Shown: positions 42,078 through 51,824, counted from the stretch's first letter. The stretch is DNA of 64,000 nucleotides from Defluviimonas aquaemixtae (GCF_900302475.1 NZ_OMOQ01000001.1:1798001-1862000), one strand, 5' to 3'. Notes: a model not told the origin generated them from the letters alone. Program-made: numbers and translations.

Positions 42078-43307
42078 TCAGAGAACCTCGTCGAGCGCCG
42101 CAATCAGCCGCGCGACATCGTCGGCACTCGTGTAGTGCACCATGGACAAACGCAGAACCCCCGCCTCCGGTTCTATTCCCAACGCCCTGAGCGGCCTGAC
42201 CGCGTAGAAATCACCGGCCCAGCAGTTGATCCCGTAGTCGGCCAGCGCTTCCGAGACCGGCTCTGCCGGGCGGTCGAGCGCGACCGAGACCGTCGGTGCC
42301 CGCCGGTTCGCGTCGCGCGGGCCGACTAGCCGGAGGTCATTCCGCGCCGCAAGATAGTCGAGAAGCGGCTGGCAGATACCCACTTCGTGCGCGCGCATGA
42401 GCGCATGCACAGCCATTGCTCGTTTCCCCGCGTCGGATTCGGGCGCGAAATGATGCGCGTGAAGCGCGTCGAAATAATCCGCGATCCCCGCTGACGCCGC
42501 CACCTGCGCGTGGTCGGGGCCGGCCGGCGTGAAGCGCTTGTATAGCGTCTCCCCGTTGAAGAAATGCCCCTGATTGGGCAGCGCCATCCCGAGCGTCTCG
42601 CGGATCGCCATGATCCCCTGATGCGGCCCGTAGACTTTGTAGGCCGAGAACAGGTAGATGTCGGCGCCGAGCTCCGCGACGTTCGGAATGCCATGCGGCG
42701 CGTAGCTCACGCCATCCACGCAGGTGGCTGCGCCCGCCTCATGCGCCAAGCCCGTGATCTCGGCGACGGGATTGATCTCGGCGATCACGTTCGAGCAATG
42801 CGGGAAGCAGACGAGCCGGACCCGTCCGTCCGACAGGAGCGGCGAAAGCGCGCCCGGGTCGAGATGCCCGGTCTCCGCGTCGATCCGCCATTCACGGATC
42901 TCGACCCCCTCCTCGCCGAGCCGCCGCCAGGGCCCGGAATTCGCCTCGTGGTCCTGATCGGTGACGACGATCGCCTCGCCGGACTTCAGGTGCCGTCGGA
43001 AGGCCTGGGCGAGCACGTAGGTGTTCTGCGTCGTCGAGGGGCCGAAGCTGAGCTCATGCGTCTTGATCCCCATCATCGGGGCAAGGCGCGCACGCGCCTC
43101 GTCCATCTCCTCGCCGCCCGAGGCCGAGGCGGCGTAGGGGCCGTAGGGTTGCACCTTGCGTTCGCGGTAGAAGCGGATCAGCCGGTCGATGACCTGTCCG
43201 CAGGCGTAAGAGCCGCCCGCATTCTCAAAGAACGCCTTGTCGGCCAGTTCCGGCACCGAAAAGGCGGGAAACTGCGCGCGCACGAATGCCGGATCGAACC
43301 TGGTCAT
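42078..43307 (-). CDS. Class V aminotransferase (cysteine desulfurase-like)
   Basis: A 409-residue PLP-dependent enzyme of the class V (Csd/NifS-like) group. Landmarks: FFENAGGSYACGQVIDR, FGPSTTQNTYVLAQAF, ATCVDGVSYAPHG (PLP Asp), and the lysine segment LFSAYKVYGPHQGIM. The catalytic loop Cys of true desulfurases is not clear, and this subfamily (with GINCWAGDFYA near the end) usually lacks an assigned substrate. It lies 49 bases upstream of the photolyase on the same strand, perhaps one transcript. The start at 43307 gives MTRFDPAFVRAQFPAF. Confidence 0.88.
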   Translation of the reverse strand: MTRFDPAFVRAQFPAFSVPELADKAFFENAGGSYACGQVIDRLIRFYRERKVQPYGPYAASASGGEEMDEARARLAPMMGIKTHELSFGPSTTQNTYVLAQAFRRHLKSGEAIVVTDQDHEANSGPWRRLGEEGVEIREWRIDAETGHLDPGALSPLLSDGRVRLVCFPHCSNVIAEINPVAEITGLAHEAGAATCVDGVSYAPHGIPNVAELGADIYLFSAYKVYGPHQGIMAIRETLGMALPNQGHFFNGETLYKRFTPAGPDHAQVAASAGIADYFDALHAHHFAPESDAGKRAMAVHALMRAHEVGICQPLLDYLAARNDLRLVGPRDANRRAPTVSVALDRPAEPVSEALADYGINCWAGDFYAVRPLRALGIEPEAGVLRLSMVHYTSADDVARLIAALDEVL

Positions 43308-43759
43308 TTTTCCCCCGTTCGCTGCTTGCAGAAGTGCTAGCGGAGTCGCGGAGAAGAGTAAATTCGCCGACAGGACCGAGCTCCCCGGCCGGCGCGAGCC
43401 GGACGCAGGGAGATCTTTCACCTGCGTCCACCGCGTTTCCGAACGCGGCACCCTGAGGATCGTCTCCCGCATGAGCGGCAGCAATTGCGCCGCGGCTTCC
43501 ACACTGACGAACCGGCGCAAACGCTGGGCCGGGCGTCGGCAGACTCAACATGGCACCACCCATTGCGAGATAGCTGGTTGAGGAACAGGAACTCCCACGC
43601 CTGGTCGTCTCGGGCACGCGCGCCTCTTTCGAGGCGATGCGATGCTTCTCCGCACCCTCTTGAGAGCCGCCAGGAGGGTATGAACATGCTGTGACAATCT
43701 TTTTTGTTTCAATAGATTGCCAATCATTTGACGCTCGAAGTGCGCCCCATCTCAGACTC
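43308..43759. other. Intergenic upstream of tmRNA gene
   Basis: No gene seen. The right end has an AT-rich run (TCTTTTTTGTTTC, about 43692-43706) before the tmRNA promoter. Several open frames on both strands have no support. Confidence 0.5.
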
Positions 43760-43788
43760 TTGCCGTGCCGTCCAGCCGCCCCTATATT
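43760..43788 (+). promoter_or_regulatory. Promoter of tmRNA gene
   Basis: TTGCCG (43760-43765), 17-base spacer and TATATT (43783-43788) form a good vegetative-type promoter a few bases before the first tmRNA element. Confidence 0.75.
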
Positions 43789-43794
43789 GGTTCT

Positions 43795-44120
43795 GTCCGG
43801 GGCAACCCGAACTATGGACATAAACGCGCTCGCAATAAGCGGATCGGACCCGGGGGCGGTACCCGGCGGCTCCACCAACGCCCCGTTATTGGCGGGTCAT
43901 GGGGCCGAAATAGGATCGACGAACGTCTAAAGGGGTTTGCTTTGTCCCGGTGAGGTACCACCGTTATCGGTCCGCAAAGTACAGTTGCCAATAACAACCG
44001 TGCTCCGGTCGCTCTGGCTGCGTAAGCAGTTCGGGTAACCGAAATCTAAGCCCTTGCGCCTAGCAGCGTAAGGCGGGGTTCGCAGGCACCTGGCAACAGA
44101 AGCCTGCACTTCTCCCTTCA
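43795..44120 (+). ncRNA. tmRNA, circularly permuted two-piece form
   Basis: Encodes transfer-messenger RNA, which rescues stalled ribosomes. The gene is permuted as in alphaproteobacteria. The acceptor piece comes first and ends CGGCTCCACCA (CCA at 43875-43877). A 23-base internal spacer is removed, and then the coding piece starts GGGGCCGAAA (43901). GGGGCCG pairs with CGGCTCC, restoring the acceptor stem. The tag frame GCC AAT AAC AAC ... GCG TAA (43987-44025) encodes ANNNRAPVALAA, which ends in the ALAA degron read by ClpXP. Outer ends are approximate. sspB, the ClpXP adaptor for such tags, is 3.5 kb downstream. Confidence 0.92.
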
Positions 44121-44189
44121 TGCTTCGTCAAGGCCTGTGACCTAGGATCGGCTCCGCAAAGACGATCACATCCGGGACCGTATGATGCC

Positions 44190-44615
44190 ATGACCAAGCT
44201 CGACCTTCTGTACGACTGGTACCGGCGCGTCTGGATCGAGGCCGATCTCGACGCGATCGACGACTACTTCGCCCCGCGCTGCGGTGCCAACGGGATCCTG
44301 TCGGACGGCCAGGTCAGCGCGGAGGATTTCCGCGCGCTCGTCCCCGCGCTCCGCGCCCTCGTCCGCAACCTCGATATTGGGATCGACCGCAGCGTCGAGG
44401 CTGGCGACTGGCTCTGGGCGCAGATCACGGTGCACGCCCGTACCGCCCGCGGCGTCGACCCCATCAAAGCCACGGGACAAGTCATGCTGAGGTTCGAAGG
44501 GAGTCGCATCGCCGAGGCTTACAACAGTTTCGACTTCATTACATTTTTCGAGCAGACGGGACTGCTGCCCAAGGATGCCTTTCTTCTGCTCCTGTCGGGC
44601 GAGCGACTCGGCTGA
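44190..44615 (+). CDS. SnoaL-like (NTF2 fold) protein
   Basis: A 141-residue soluble protein of the SnoaL/NTF2-like superfamily. It starts with a helix LLYDWYRRVWIEADLDAIDDYF, followed by the strands GDWLWAQITVHART and GQVMLRFEGSRIAEAYNSFD. Members are small cyclases, isomerases or non-catalytic binding proteins; activity cannot be predicted. It stands alone between ssrA and the DUF1194 gene on the same strand. Confidence 0.8.
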   Translation: MTKLDLLYDWYRRVWIEADLDAIDDYFAPRCGANGILSDGQVSAEDFRALVPALRALVRNLDIGIDRSVEAGDWLWAQITVHARTARGVDPIKATGQVMLRFEGSRIAEAYNSFDFITFFEQTGLLPKDAFLLLLSGERLG

Positions 44616-44678
44616 GCCGCGCCATTGGCCTGAACGACGGGACTTGCCGGTGCGCCGGCCGCTTGCCATGATCGCGCG

Positions 44679-45350
44679 GTGACGCACGCGCGCTTGATCC
44701 TTGCCGGCCTAGTGGCGCTCGCCGGCCTTGGGCCGTCGATGGCGCGGACCTGTGATGTCGCGCTTCTCCTGACCATCGACGTCTCCGGTTCCATCGACCG
44801 GGGCGAGTACCGGCTTCAAGTCGACGGGCTGGCCGACGCGCTCTTGGACCCCGAGCTCGCCGATGCGCTCCTCCTCGGCCAGGTCGCGCTGTCTGTCGTG
44901 CAGTGGTCCGGTACGGGACGCCAGACGGTCTCGATACCATGGCGGCGCATGCTGAGCGCCGGCGAGGTCGCCGATTTCGCCCGGCGCGCCCGCGCCCTGC
45001 CCCGCGCCTATACCGGATCGGACACCGCCGTGGGCGAAGCGATCGGCTTTTCGGCCAGGCAGTTCGGATCGGTCCAGGATTGCCGCCGCAAGGTCATCGA
45101 CATCTCGGGCGACGGTCCGCAGAACGCGGGCGGGCCCCTTGCCCCTGAACGCGGAGGCGCGGCGCTGGCGGGGATCGAGATCAACGCGATCGCAATCGAG
45201 GATATGGGCCGTGCAAGCCCGATCACGGAGTTCTACCGGCGCTTCGTCATCACGCGGAACGGCTTCGTCATGACGGCGCGGGGGCTCGGCGACTACCCCC
45301 GCGCGATCCGCGCCAAGATTCTGCGCGAAGTGTCGAAGCCGCTCGGCTGA
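44679..45350 (+). CDS. DUF1194 protein (von Willebrand A-like)
   Basis: A 223-residue exported protein of the DUF1194 family, a vWA-like fold. Signal peptide to about residue 22 (SMA-RT). The MIDAS-like motif is in TIDVSGSID; further hallmarks are YTGSDTAVGEAIGFS and KVIDISGDGPQN. The function is unknown. The start is GTG. It precedes the chromate genes but has its own spacing (115 bases to chrB). Confidence 0.85.
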   Translation: MTHARLILAGLVALAGLGPSMARTCDVALLLTIDVSGSIDRGEYRLQVDGLADALLDPELADALLLGQVALSVVQWSGTGRQTVSIPWRRMLSAGEVADFARRARALPRAYTGSDTAVGEAIGFSARQFGSVQDCRRKVIDISGDGPQNAGGPLAPERGGAALAGIEINAIAIEDMGRASPITEFYRRFVITRNGFVMTARGLGDYPRAIRAKILREVSKPLG

Positions 45351-45465
45351 GGCTTGACGCGCGGGCCGTTGGATGCCACCTTTTTGCGCATGGGGCCTGC
45401 GACCGCGCCCCGTGAGGCCACGGCCCAAGCGTCGCATCCTTCACATGCCAACGAAAGGATGCCCC

Positions 45466-46266
45466 ATGCCCGGTTTCGCCTCGATTTCCGCCCAGCAACT
45501 CTTCCGCCTCGTCGGCACGACCGACTGCCCCGTCCTCATCGACATTCAGATCGAGCCGGATTTCGCCGCCGATCCCCGGCTGATCCCCGGCGCGTTCCGC
45601 CACGCCCATGACCGGATCGAAACGCTTATTCCCGACCTCGTGGGACGGCGGGCGGTGGTGATCTGCCAAAAAGGGAAGAAGCTTTCCGAAGGTGCCGCCG
45701 CGCTGCTGCGCTGCCACGGCGTCGAGGCCGAGAACCTCGAAGGCGGCGCGCTCGGCTGGGTGGCCGACGGCCTGCCGATGATCCCCGCGGCCGTGCTGCC
45801 CACCTCCAATCTCTGGGTCACGCGGCACCGGCCAAAGATCGACCGCATCGCATGCCCCTGGCTCATCCGCCGCTTCGTGGACGCAAGCGCACGGTTCCTC
45901 TTCGTCACCCCCGCCGAGGTCGAGGCCGTCGCCGAGAAGTTCGGCGCCACACCCTATGACATCGAGGGCGTAACCTTCTCGCATCGCGGTGAAAAATGTA
46001 GCTTCGACGCCTTCCTCGACGACTTCGCGCTGCATACCGAGGCGCTCGACCGGCTCGCCACCGTGGTTCGCGGCGCGGACACGGACCGCCACGACCTCGC
46101 GCCGCAGGCGGCCGGACTTCTGGCGGTTTCGGTCGGACTGTCGCGCCAGTTCAAGGATGACCTCTCGCAGCTTGAGGCCGGCATGGTCGTCTACGACGCG
46201 CTCTATCGCTGGGCCCGGGACGGCTTCGACGAGGGCCACGACTGGCCGGCGGGGCGCAAGTCATGA
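45466..46266 (+). CDS. ChrB-type chromate resistance protein with rhodanese domain
   Basis: A 266-residue protein. The N-terminal ~110 residues are a rhodanese-like domain with the Cys loop VICQKGKKLS (active Cys in CQKGKK). The C-terminal half is the ChrB C-terminal domain (LWVTRHRPKIDRIACPWLIRR, GEKCSFDAF). ChrB proteins regulate or assist chromate efflux. The ATG at 45466 follows AAAGGAT; longer in-frame starts would lack domain similarity. It overlaps chrA by four bases (ATGA). Confidence 0.85.
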   Translation: MPGFASISAQQLFRLVGTTDCPVLIDIQIEPDFAADPRLIPGAFRHAHDRIETLIPDLVGRRAVVICQKGKKLSEGAAALLRCHGVEAENLEGGALGWVADGLPMIPAAVLPTSNLWVTRHRPKIDRIACPWLIRRFVDASARFLFVTPAEVEAVAEKFGATPYDIEGVTFSHRGEKCSFDAFLDDFALHTEALDRLATVVRGADTDRHDLAPQAAGLLAVSVGLSRQFKDDLSQLEAGMVVYDALYRWARDGFDEGHDWPAGRKS

Positions 46267-47510
46267 AAAACGAGGAGCCGCTCTGGCGCGTCTTCGGCCG
46301 CATCGGCGTCCTGTCCTTCGGGGGCCCGGCGGCGCAGATCGCACTCATGCATCGCGAGTTGGTCGACCTGCGAGGCTGGCTGAGCGAGCGCGAATACCTC
46401 CGCGCCCTGTCGTTCTGCATGCTCCTGCCCGGACCGGAGGCGATGCAGCTTGCGACCTACGCCGGCTGGAAGCTCGACGGCATCCGGGGCGGTCTAATCG
46501 CCGGTGGGCTCTTTGTCCTGCCGGGGGCGATCGTGATCCTCTGCCTTGCCGCGCTTTATGCAGCGTTCGGCCAAGTGCCGCTGGTCGCGGCACTGTTCCT
46601 GGGCGTGAAGGCGGCGGTCGTCGTCATCGTGATCGAGGCGCTGCTGCGCGTGGCGCGGCGCGCGTTCAAGGGGCGAACCGAGCAAGCCATCGCGGTCGGC
46701 GCCTTCGTCGCGATCTTCGCCCTCGGAGTACCCTTCCCGCTCATCATCCTCGCGGCGGCGGCGATCGGCGCGGCCTTCCTTGCCGAGCGGGATACCGATC
46801 CGACGCCGCTACCTGCGCATCCGGGGCTCGGTGCGACGCTCGCAGCGGGGCTCGGCCTCTGGTGGGCGCCGGTGGCCGCACTCGCGCTCGTCGGGCAAGG
46901 ATTCCTCGTCGAGATCGGGCTTTTCTTCTCGAAACTCGCTGTCGTGACGTTCGGCGGCGCCTACGCGGTCCTTGCCTACATGACCCAAACCGTGGTGCAG
47001 GACCATGGCTGGCTGACCACCGCGGCGATGATGGACGCGCTGGGGCTGGCCGAGACGACGCCGGGTCCGCTGATCCTCGTCACCGAGTTCGTGGCCTTCC
47101 TCGCCGGCCATTCCGTATCGGGTCCGGTCATGGCGATCGCCGCCGCTGGCCTGGCGCTCTGGGTCACGTTCGTGCCCTGCTTCCTCTGGGTCTTCGCCTT
47201 CGCGCCCTACATCGAATGGATCGCGTCGCGCCCGCGCCTCGCCGCCGCGCTGTCCGGCGTCAGCGCAGCGGTGGTCGGCATCATCGCCAATCTCGCTCTT
47301 TGGTTCGCGCTCCATCTCTTCTTCGCGCGGCTCGGGGCGCTGCCCGGATCGGACCTTCCGCTGCCAGTGCCCGACCTAGCCACGTTCCAGTGGAAACCGG
47401 CGCTTGTCGCGCTGGTCGCGGGCACTCTCCTGCTCCGGCGGCACTGGCCGCTGATCCCGGTTCTAGGGGCCGCCGCACTGGGCGGTCTGGCGCTGTCGGC
47501 GGCCGGGTGA
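46263..47510 (+). CDS. Chromate transporter ChrA
   Basis: A 415-residue membrane protein of the CHR family, which exports chromate. Two homologous halves are visible, each with a PGP-type motif: MLLPGPEAMQLATYAGW in the first and ETTPGPLILVTEFVAFLAG in the second, plus FGGPAAQIALMHRELV and FGGAYAVLAYMTQ. About ten TM spans. It overlaps chrB by four bases, and a strong terminator follows, so chrB-chrA form a closed operon. Confidence 0.93.
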   Translation: MKNEEPLWRVFGRIGVLSFGGPAAQIALMHRELVDLRGWLSEREYLRALSFCMLLPGPEAMQLATYAGWKLDGIRGGLIAGGLFVLPGAIVILCLAALYAAFGQVPLVAALFLGVKAAVVVIVIEALLRVARRAFKGRTEQAIAVGAFVAIFALGVPFPLIILAAAAIGAAFLAERDTDPTPLPAHPGLGATLAAGLGLWWAPVAALALVGQGFLVEIGLFFSKLAVVTFGGAYAVLAYMTQTVVQDHGWLTTAAMMDALGLAETTPGPLILVTEFVAFLAGHSVSGPVMAIAAAGLALWVTFVPCFLWVFAFAPYIEWIASRPRLAAALSGVSAAVVGIIANLALWFALHLFFARLGALPGSDLPLPVPDLATFQWKPALVALVAGTLLLRRHWPLIPVLGAAALGGLALSAAG

Positions 47511-47513
47511 CGC

Positions 47514-47546
47514 GGCGGAAACCCGCGAAGCTTCCGCCCTTTTATT
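47514..47546 (+). terminator. Rho-independent terminator after chrA
   Basis: GGCGGAA (47514-47520) pairs with TTCCGCC (47532-47538) around an 11-base loop, followed by CTTTTATT. It starts three bases after the chrA stop. Confidence 0.8.
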
Positions 47547-47597
47547 CCGTTTCGAATCCCTTATGCTGACGCCAGATCATTTCGAGAAAGCGCACAC

Positions 47598-48047
47598 ATG
47601 AGCAGACCCATCGACTATGGCAACCTGATGCACCGCGCCATGCGCGGTCTGATCGAAGAGGTGCTTCGGGGTGTCGAACGGGATGGTCTGCCGGGTGAAC
47701 ATCACTTCTTCATCACCTTCGATACGCGCCATCCCGACGCGAAGCTCGCCGACTGGCTGCGTGAGCGCTATCCCGAGGAAATGACGGTCGTAATGCAGCA
47801 CTGGTTTGACGGGTTGAGCGTCGATCCTGACGGCTTCGCGATCACGCTGAACTTCGGCGACACGCCCGAGCCGCTCTATATCCCCTTCGACGCGGTGCGC
47901 ACATTCGTCGACCCCTCCGTTGAGTTCGGACTGAGGTTCGAGACGCAGGAGGAAGAGGACGACGAGGACGACAACGGAGACCAGCCCCCCGAAGAGGACG
48001 GCCATCGCGATGCTGAGGTCGTCAGCCTTGATCAGTGGCGCAAATAG
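47598..48047 (+). CDS. SspB: ClpXP adaptor for tmRNA-tagged proteins
   Basis: A 149-residue SspB (alphaproteobacterial SspB-alpha type). The conserved substrate-binding core is GEHHFFITFDTRHPDAKL and MTVVMQHWFDGLSV, followed by an acidic linker (EEEDDEDDNGDQPPEEDG) and the C-terminal ClpX-binding motif VVSLDQWRK. It delivers ssrA-tagged proteins to ClpXP; the tmRNA gene lies upstream in this window. Own promoter likely, as chrA ends with a terminator. Confidence 0.9.
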   Translation: MSRPIDYGNLMHRAMRGLIEEVLRGVERDGLPGEHHFFITFDTRHPDAKLADWLRERYPEEMTVVMQHWFDGLSVDPDGFAITLNFGDTPEPLYIPFDAVRTFVDPSVEFGLRFETQEEEDDEDDNGDQPPEEDGHRDAEVVSLDQWRK

Positions 48048-48146
48048 GGCCGGTGCGGCGTTAGCGCAATCTTCCGTACCGCGTCTTGGCCCGCCGGAGG
48101 GAATCGCTTAGCTAGGAACGGCAGCCCCCCAGACGGACCGACCGCC

Positions 48147-49541
48147 ATGACCAAGACCCGCACCGAGACCGACAGTTTTGGCCCGCTCGAAGTGCCGGCC
48201 GACAAGTACTGGGGGGCCCAGACCCAGCGGTCGATCATGAACTTCCCGATTGGCTGGGAACGGCAGCCCGTCGCGATCATCCGCGCGCTTGGCGTGATCA
48301 AGAAGGCCTGCGCACAGGTCAATATCGCGCAGAGCGACATCGATCCGAAGATCGGCGAGGCGATCGCGGCGGCGGCGAGCGAGGTGATCGAGGGCAAGTT
48401 CGACGACAACTTCCCGCTCGTCGTCTGGCAGACCGGGTCGGGCACGCAGTCGAACATGAACGCGAACGAAGTGATCTCCAACCGCGCGATCGAGATGCTG
48501 GGGGGCGAGATGGGCTCCAAGACGCCTGTCCATCCGAACGATCACTGCAACATGGGCCAGTCCTCGAACGACACCTTCCCGACGGCGATGCATGTCGCGA
48601 TCGGGATGATGGCGCGCGATGTGCTCCTGCCGGGGCTCGAGAAGCTGCACAAGGCGCTCGTCGCGAAGTCAGGCGAGTTCAAGGACATCATCAAGATCGG
48701 CCGGACGCATACTCAGGATGCGACGCCCCTGACACTCGGCCAGGAATTCGGCGGCTATGCCCACCAGGTCGCCAAGGGGATCGAACGGGTCAAGGCGTGC
48801 CTGCCCGACATCTACGAGCTGGCGCAGGGCGGCACGGCGGTGGGCACCGGGCTCAACACGAAGCAGGGCTGGGACAAGCGCGTCGCGGCACAGGTCGCCG
48901 AAATCACCGGCCTGCCCTTCGTCACCGCGCCCAACAAGTTCGAGGCGCTCGCGGCGCATGATGCAATGGTGATGTTCTCGGGGGCCCTGAAGACGGTCGC
49001 CGCCTCGCTCTTCAAGATCGCCAACGACATGCGGCTTCTGGGGTCCGGCCCCCGCTCTGGCCTCGGCGAGCTGATCCTGCCGGAGAACGAGCCGGGCTCG
49101 TCGATCATGCCGGGCAAGGTGAACCCCACCCAGGCCGAGGCGCTGACGATGGTCTGCGCTCACGTGATGGGCAACGACGCCGCCGTCGGCTTCGCCGGCA
49201 GCCAGGGTCATTTCGAGCTCAACGTCTACAATCCGATGATGAGCTACAATGTCCTCCAGTCGATGCAACTTCTCGGCGACGCGGCCTCGAGCTTCACCGA
49301 CAACATGGTCGCCGGAACCAAGGCTAACGTGGAACGCATTGAGCGGTTGATGAAGGAAAGCCTGATGCTCGTCACCGCCCTCGCGCCGACCATCGGCTAC
49401 GACAACGCCACGAAGGTCGCCAAGACCGCGCACAAGAATGGCACGACGCTGCGCGAGGAGGCGATCAATCTCGGCTTCGTCGATGGACAGACCTTCGACC
49501 GGATCGTCCGGCCTGAAGACATGATCGGGCCGAAGGGCTGA
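48147..49541 (+). CDS. Fumarate hydratase class II
   Basis: A 464-residue FumC, the iron-independent fumarase of the TCA cycle. Fumarase/aspartase signature [13 protein letters not shown], catalytic-site segments [27 protein letters not shown] and [10 protein letters not shown]. Length and motifs are standard. Its stop shares one base with the ATG of the DUF4169 gene (TGATG), and an RHH gene follows, the usual alphaproteobacterial operon. Confidence 0.96.
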   Translation: MTKTRTETDSFGPLEVPADKYWGAQTQRSIMNFPIGWERQPVAIIRALGVIKKACAQVNIAQSDIDPKIGEAIAAAASEVIEGKFDDNFPLVVWQTGSGTQSNMNANEVISNRAIEMLGGEMGSKTPVHPNDHCNMGQSSNDTFPTAMHVAIGMMARDVLLPGLEKLHKALVAKSGEFKDIIKIGRTHTQDATPLTLGQEFGGYAHQVAKGIERVKACLPDIYELAQGGTAVGTGLNTKQGWDKRVAAQVAEITGLPFVTAPNKFEALAAHDAMVMFSGALKTVAASLFKIANDMRLLGSGPRSGLGELILPENEPGSSIMPGKVNPTQAEALTMVCAHVMGNDAAVGFAGSQGHFELNVYNPMMSYNVLQSMQLLGDAASSFTDNMVAGTKANVERIERLMKESLMLVTALAPTIGYDNATKVAKTAHKNGTTLREEAINLGFVDGQTFDRIVRPEDMIGPKG

Positions 49542-49726
49542 TGGCCGAGATCATTAACCTCCGCTCGGCACGCAAGACCCGCAACCGCGCCCAAAAGCGC
49601 GGCCAGGCCGATCAGAACGCGGTGCGTTTCGGACGCACCAAGGCTCTCAAGGCGCTCGAAAAGGCACGTGCGGATAAGGCTCGCGACCTGCTGGATTCGC
49701 ACAAGCGCGAGGATCGGGAGGGGTGA
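49541..49726 (+). CDS. DUF4169 family small protein
   Basis: A 61-residue basic helical protein: [20 protein letters not shown] at the start, then a Lys/Arg/Asp-rich helix. It matches the DUF4169 family, which in alphaproteobacteria sits between fumC and a ribbon-helix-helix gene. Function unknown. The start shares one base with the fumC stop and the end overlaps the RHH gene by four bases. Confidence 0.85.
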   Translation: MAEIINLRSARKTRNRAQKRGQADQNAVRFGRTKALKALEKARADKARDLLDSHKREDREG

Positions 49727-49959
49727 GCCGGCCGGCCAAGCGGTCGCTCACGCTCAACGGGCACCGAACGAGTGTTTCGCTTGAGGACGAGTTCTGGTCC
49801 GCCTTCCGGGACCTGGCAGCCTCTGCGGACCGGCCGATCAACGCGCTTGCCGCCGAGATCGACGCCAAGCGCGGCGTCGAGACAGGGCTCGCCACCGCGA
49901 TCAGGCTTTACGTGCTGAAGGAATTGCAGGCCCGGCTGAAAAACCGGACCGGGAACTGA
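49723..49959 (+). CDS. Ribbon-helix-helix protein (RHH_4 type)
   Basis: A 78-residue protein of the RHH_4 group. It begins PAKRSLTLNGHRTSVSLEDE (the strand), followed by two helices, FWSAFRDLAASADRPINAL and GLATAIRLYVLKEL. A DNA-binding role is likely from the fold; the target is unknown. GTG start overlapping DUF4169 by four bases. Confidence 0.83.
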   Translation: MSRPAKRSLTLNGHRTSVSLEDEFWSAFRDLAASADRPINALAAEIDAKRGVETGLATAIRLYVLKELQARLKNRTGN

Positions 49960-49965
49960 GCGCGC

Positions 49966-50268
49966 TCAATTGCTGAATTCGCCGCCCGAATAAGGATAGA
50001 GCGCCTGACGGATCCGCTCCGCGAGGTCCCTTTCCTCCTTCTCCGTATTCGTTAGCCGGCGCTTGCCCGGCGTTCGACCGTTCAACTCGCCATGAAACAA
50101 CGCCTGGATTTCTTCGCGAGACAAAGTCGGCGACTCGGGCTCGGCTTCCACCTGAGTGTTGATACCGACCGAGCGCCACGATGGCACAGCAATCCTGAGG
50201 AAGCTCGGAGCAGACAAAACCGACGCAGCAAAGTCCGGAGCGGACAAGGCCAGAGACTTAAACGACAT
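49966..50268 (-). CDS. Hypothetical protein
   Basis: A 100-residue protein. The N-terminal half (SFKSLALSAPDFAASVLSAP) is non-descript. The C-terminal half is charged and probably helical (LSREEIQALFHGELNG, TNTEKEERDLAERIRQAL). No family recognised. It is convergent with the RHH gene, six bases apart. The ATG at 50268 has GGGGGT upstream; an in-frame ATG 30 bases upstream is possible. Real-gene status is moderate. Confidence 0.45.
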   Translation of the reverse strand: MSFKSLALSAPDFAASVLSAPSFLRIAVPSWRSVGINTQVEAEPESPTLSREEIQALFHGELNGRTPGKRRLTNTEKEERDLAERIRQALYPYSGGEFSN

Positions 50269-50432
50269 AGTTACCCCCGTACCGTGGCTGATTGGCAAGA
50301 TTCAGCCGATTACACACGATCGGTCATATGAGCAGGATTTGGCCGATCGCAAGACACGCAAAAAACGAATCACCGAGGTGACATCTGAAAATTGGCCTAA
50401 TTTGGCCGCAATAATCAATTCAAGGTTGCGTT

Positions 50433-51824
50433 TCAGGATTGTTTCAGTCCGCTCACGTGTTGTGACGTTGCGTCACGTGCGCTGATTCTCAGCTGAATCC
50501 CGTTTCGTGAGCGGACTGTCAAGTGGGCAATGGGAACAGGAATTCCCCCCGCGATCGTTTCGTAGCGGAGGTCGCGGAGCAGCATTGCGAGAAGAAGTGG
50601 CCCCTCGATCATCGCGAATCCGGCGCCAGGACAGGCGCGCGAACCGCTTGAGAACGGCAAGTAGGCGACACGAGCGGATGCCCGCCCCTCGTCCGTCCGC
50701 CAGCGGTCGGGCGAAAATCCATCGGGGTCGTCCCAGAGCCGTTCGTGGCGATGGACATGCCACGGCGAGATCACGACCTGCGCACCCGGCCGCACCTCCC
50801 GGTTGCGCATGACTTCGGCGCGCGCAGTTTCGCGCACCATCATCGGCACGGGCGGATAGAGGCGCAACGCCTCCCGAAAGACGTCTCGGGTGAAGGAAAG
50901 TGTCGCAACGTCGGAGAATCCCGGCGTCTCGGGCAACGCGCGCGCCTCTGCCGCGACGCGCTCCTGCGCCTCCGGGTTGGCGGCGAGAAGGTAGAGCGCC
51001 CATGCCAGCGCCGAGGCCGAGGTCTCGTGTCCCGCCAGAAAGAAAATCGCGACCTGATCGACCATCTCTTCGGTATCGAACCTACGGCCCGTCTCGGGGT
51101 CGCGCGTCGTCATGATCTTGGTGGCGAGGTCATCGGGTGCGGTGTCGGCGCATATTGCCGCCATTCGGTCTTCGGTCAGTCGGGTGATCAGCGCGCGGAT
51201 CGCGCGGGCGGTCGCCCGCGTACGCCGACTGTGAAGACGCGGAAGGAATCGCGGCAGAGGCAAGAAGGCCCCGAGGTTCAGCAGCGGCTGCGCGCGCTGG
51301 TGGGCGCGGAACTGGGCGAACACGTCAGCCGCGATTTGATGCTCGATGGGGATCGAAAAGAGCGTGCGAAAGATCAGGTCGGCGGCGGCATGACTTGCCT
51401 CGGCCTCGACCTCCACCACTTCGCCGGTCCTCGCAGCCATCCGGTCGCGTGCCGCCACCGCCGCCGCCAACATGGCGGGGAAGGTCTCACGCAAGCGCCC
51501 GCCCTCGAATGCGGGATCAATAATGCGCCGCTGCGCCCGCCATTCCTCTCCGTTGGTCACGAACACCGAGCGGCCGAGAAGCGGCGCGAGCCCCTCACGA
51601 ATGCGGTCGGATTTCGGGAAGTCACCCGGCCTCTCTTTCAGCACAAGATCGATCAGCACGGGATCGTTGCAAAGGTATGAGCGGAAAAACGGCGTCCGGA
51701 ACTCCGCCATCCACGCGCGGTAGAGCCGCGCTGGCTGAGCCGACAGGATGTCGCTGCGAAAAAGCCTCAGATAGCGCCAGAGCGAGACCTTGTCGGGACG
51801 CGAGGGCGGCTTGGGCGGGATCAT
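50433..51824 (-). CDS. Cytochrome P450
   Basis: A 463-residue bacterial P450 monooxygenase. I-helix AGHETS (264-269) with the oxygen-activating Thr region, ExxR as EALR (318-321), and the haem loop FSSGSRACPG with Cys398 as thiolate ligand. No N-terminal membrane anchor is obvious, so it is probably soluble and needs external redox partners, which are not in this window. Substrate unknown. The start overlaps the stop of the upstream membrane hydrolase by four bases (ATGA), so they are one transcript. Confidence 0.93.
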   Translation of the reverse strand: MIPPKPPSRPDKVSLWRYLRLFRSDILSAQPARLYRAWMAEFRTPFFRSYLCNDPVLIDLVLKERPGDFPKSDRIREGLAPLLGRSVFVTNGEEWRAQRRIIDPAFEGGRLRETFPAMLAAAVAARDRMAARTGEVVEVEAEASHAAADLIFRTLFSIPIEHQIAADVFAQFRAHQRAQPLLNLGAFLPLPRFLPRLHSRRTRATARAIRALITRLTEDRMAAICADTAPDDLATKIMTTRDPETGRRFDTEEMVDQVAIFFLAGHETSASALAWALYLLAANPEAQERVAAEARALPETPGFSDVATLSFTRDVFREALRLYPPVPMMVRETARAEVMRNREVRPGAQVVISPWHVHRHERLWDDPDGFSPDRWRTDEGRASARVAYLPFSSGSRACPGAGFAMIEGPLLLAMLLRDLRYETIAGGIPVPIAHLTVRSRNGIQLRISARDATSQHVSGLKQS

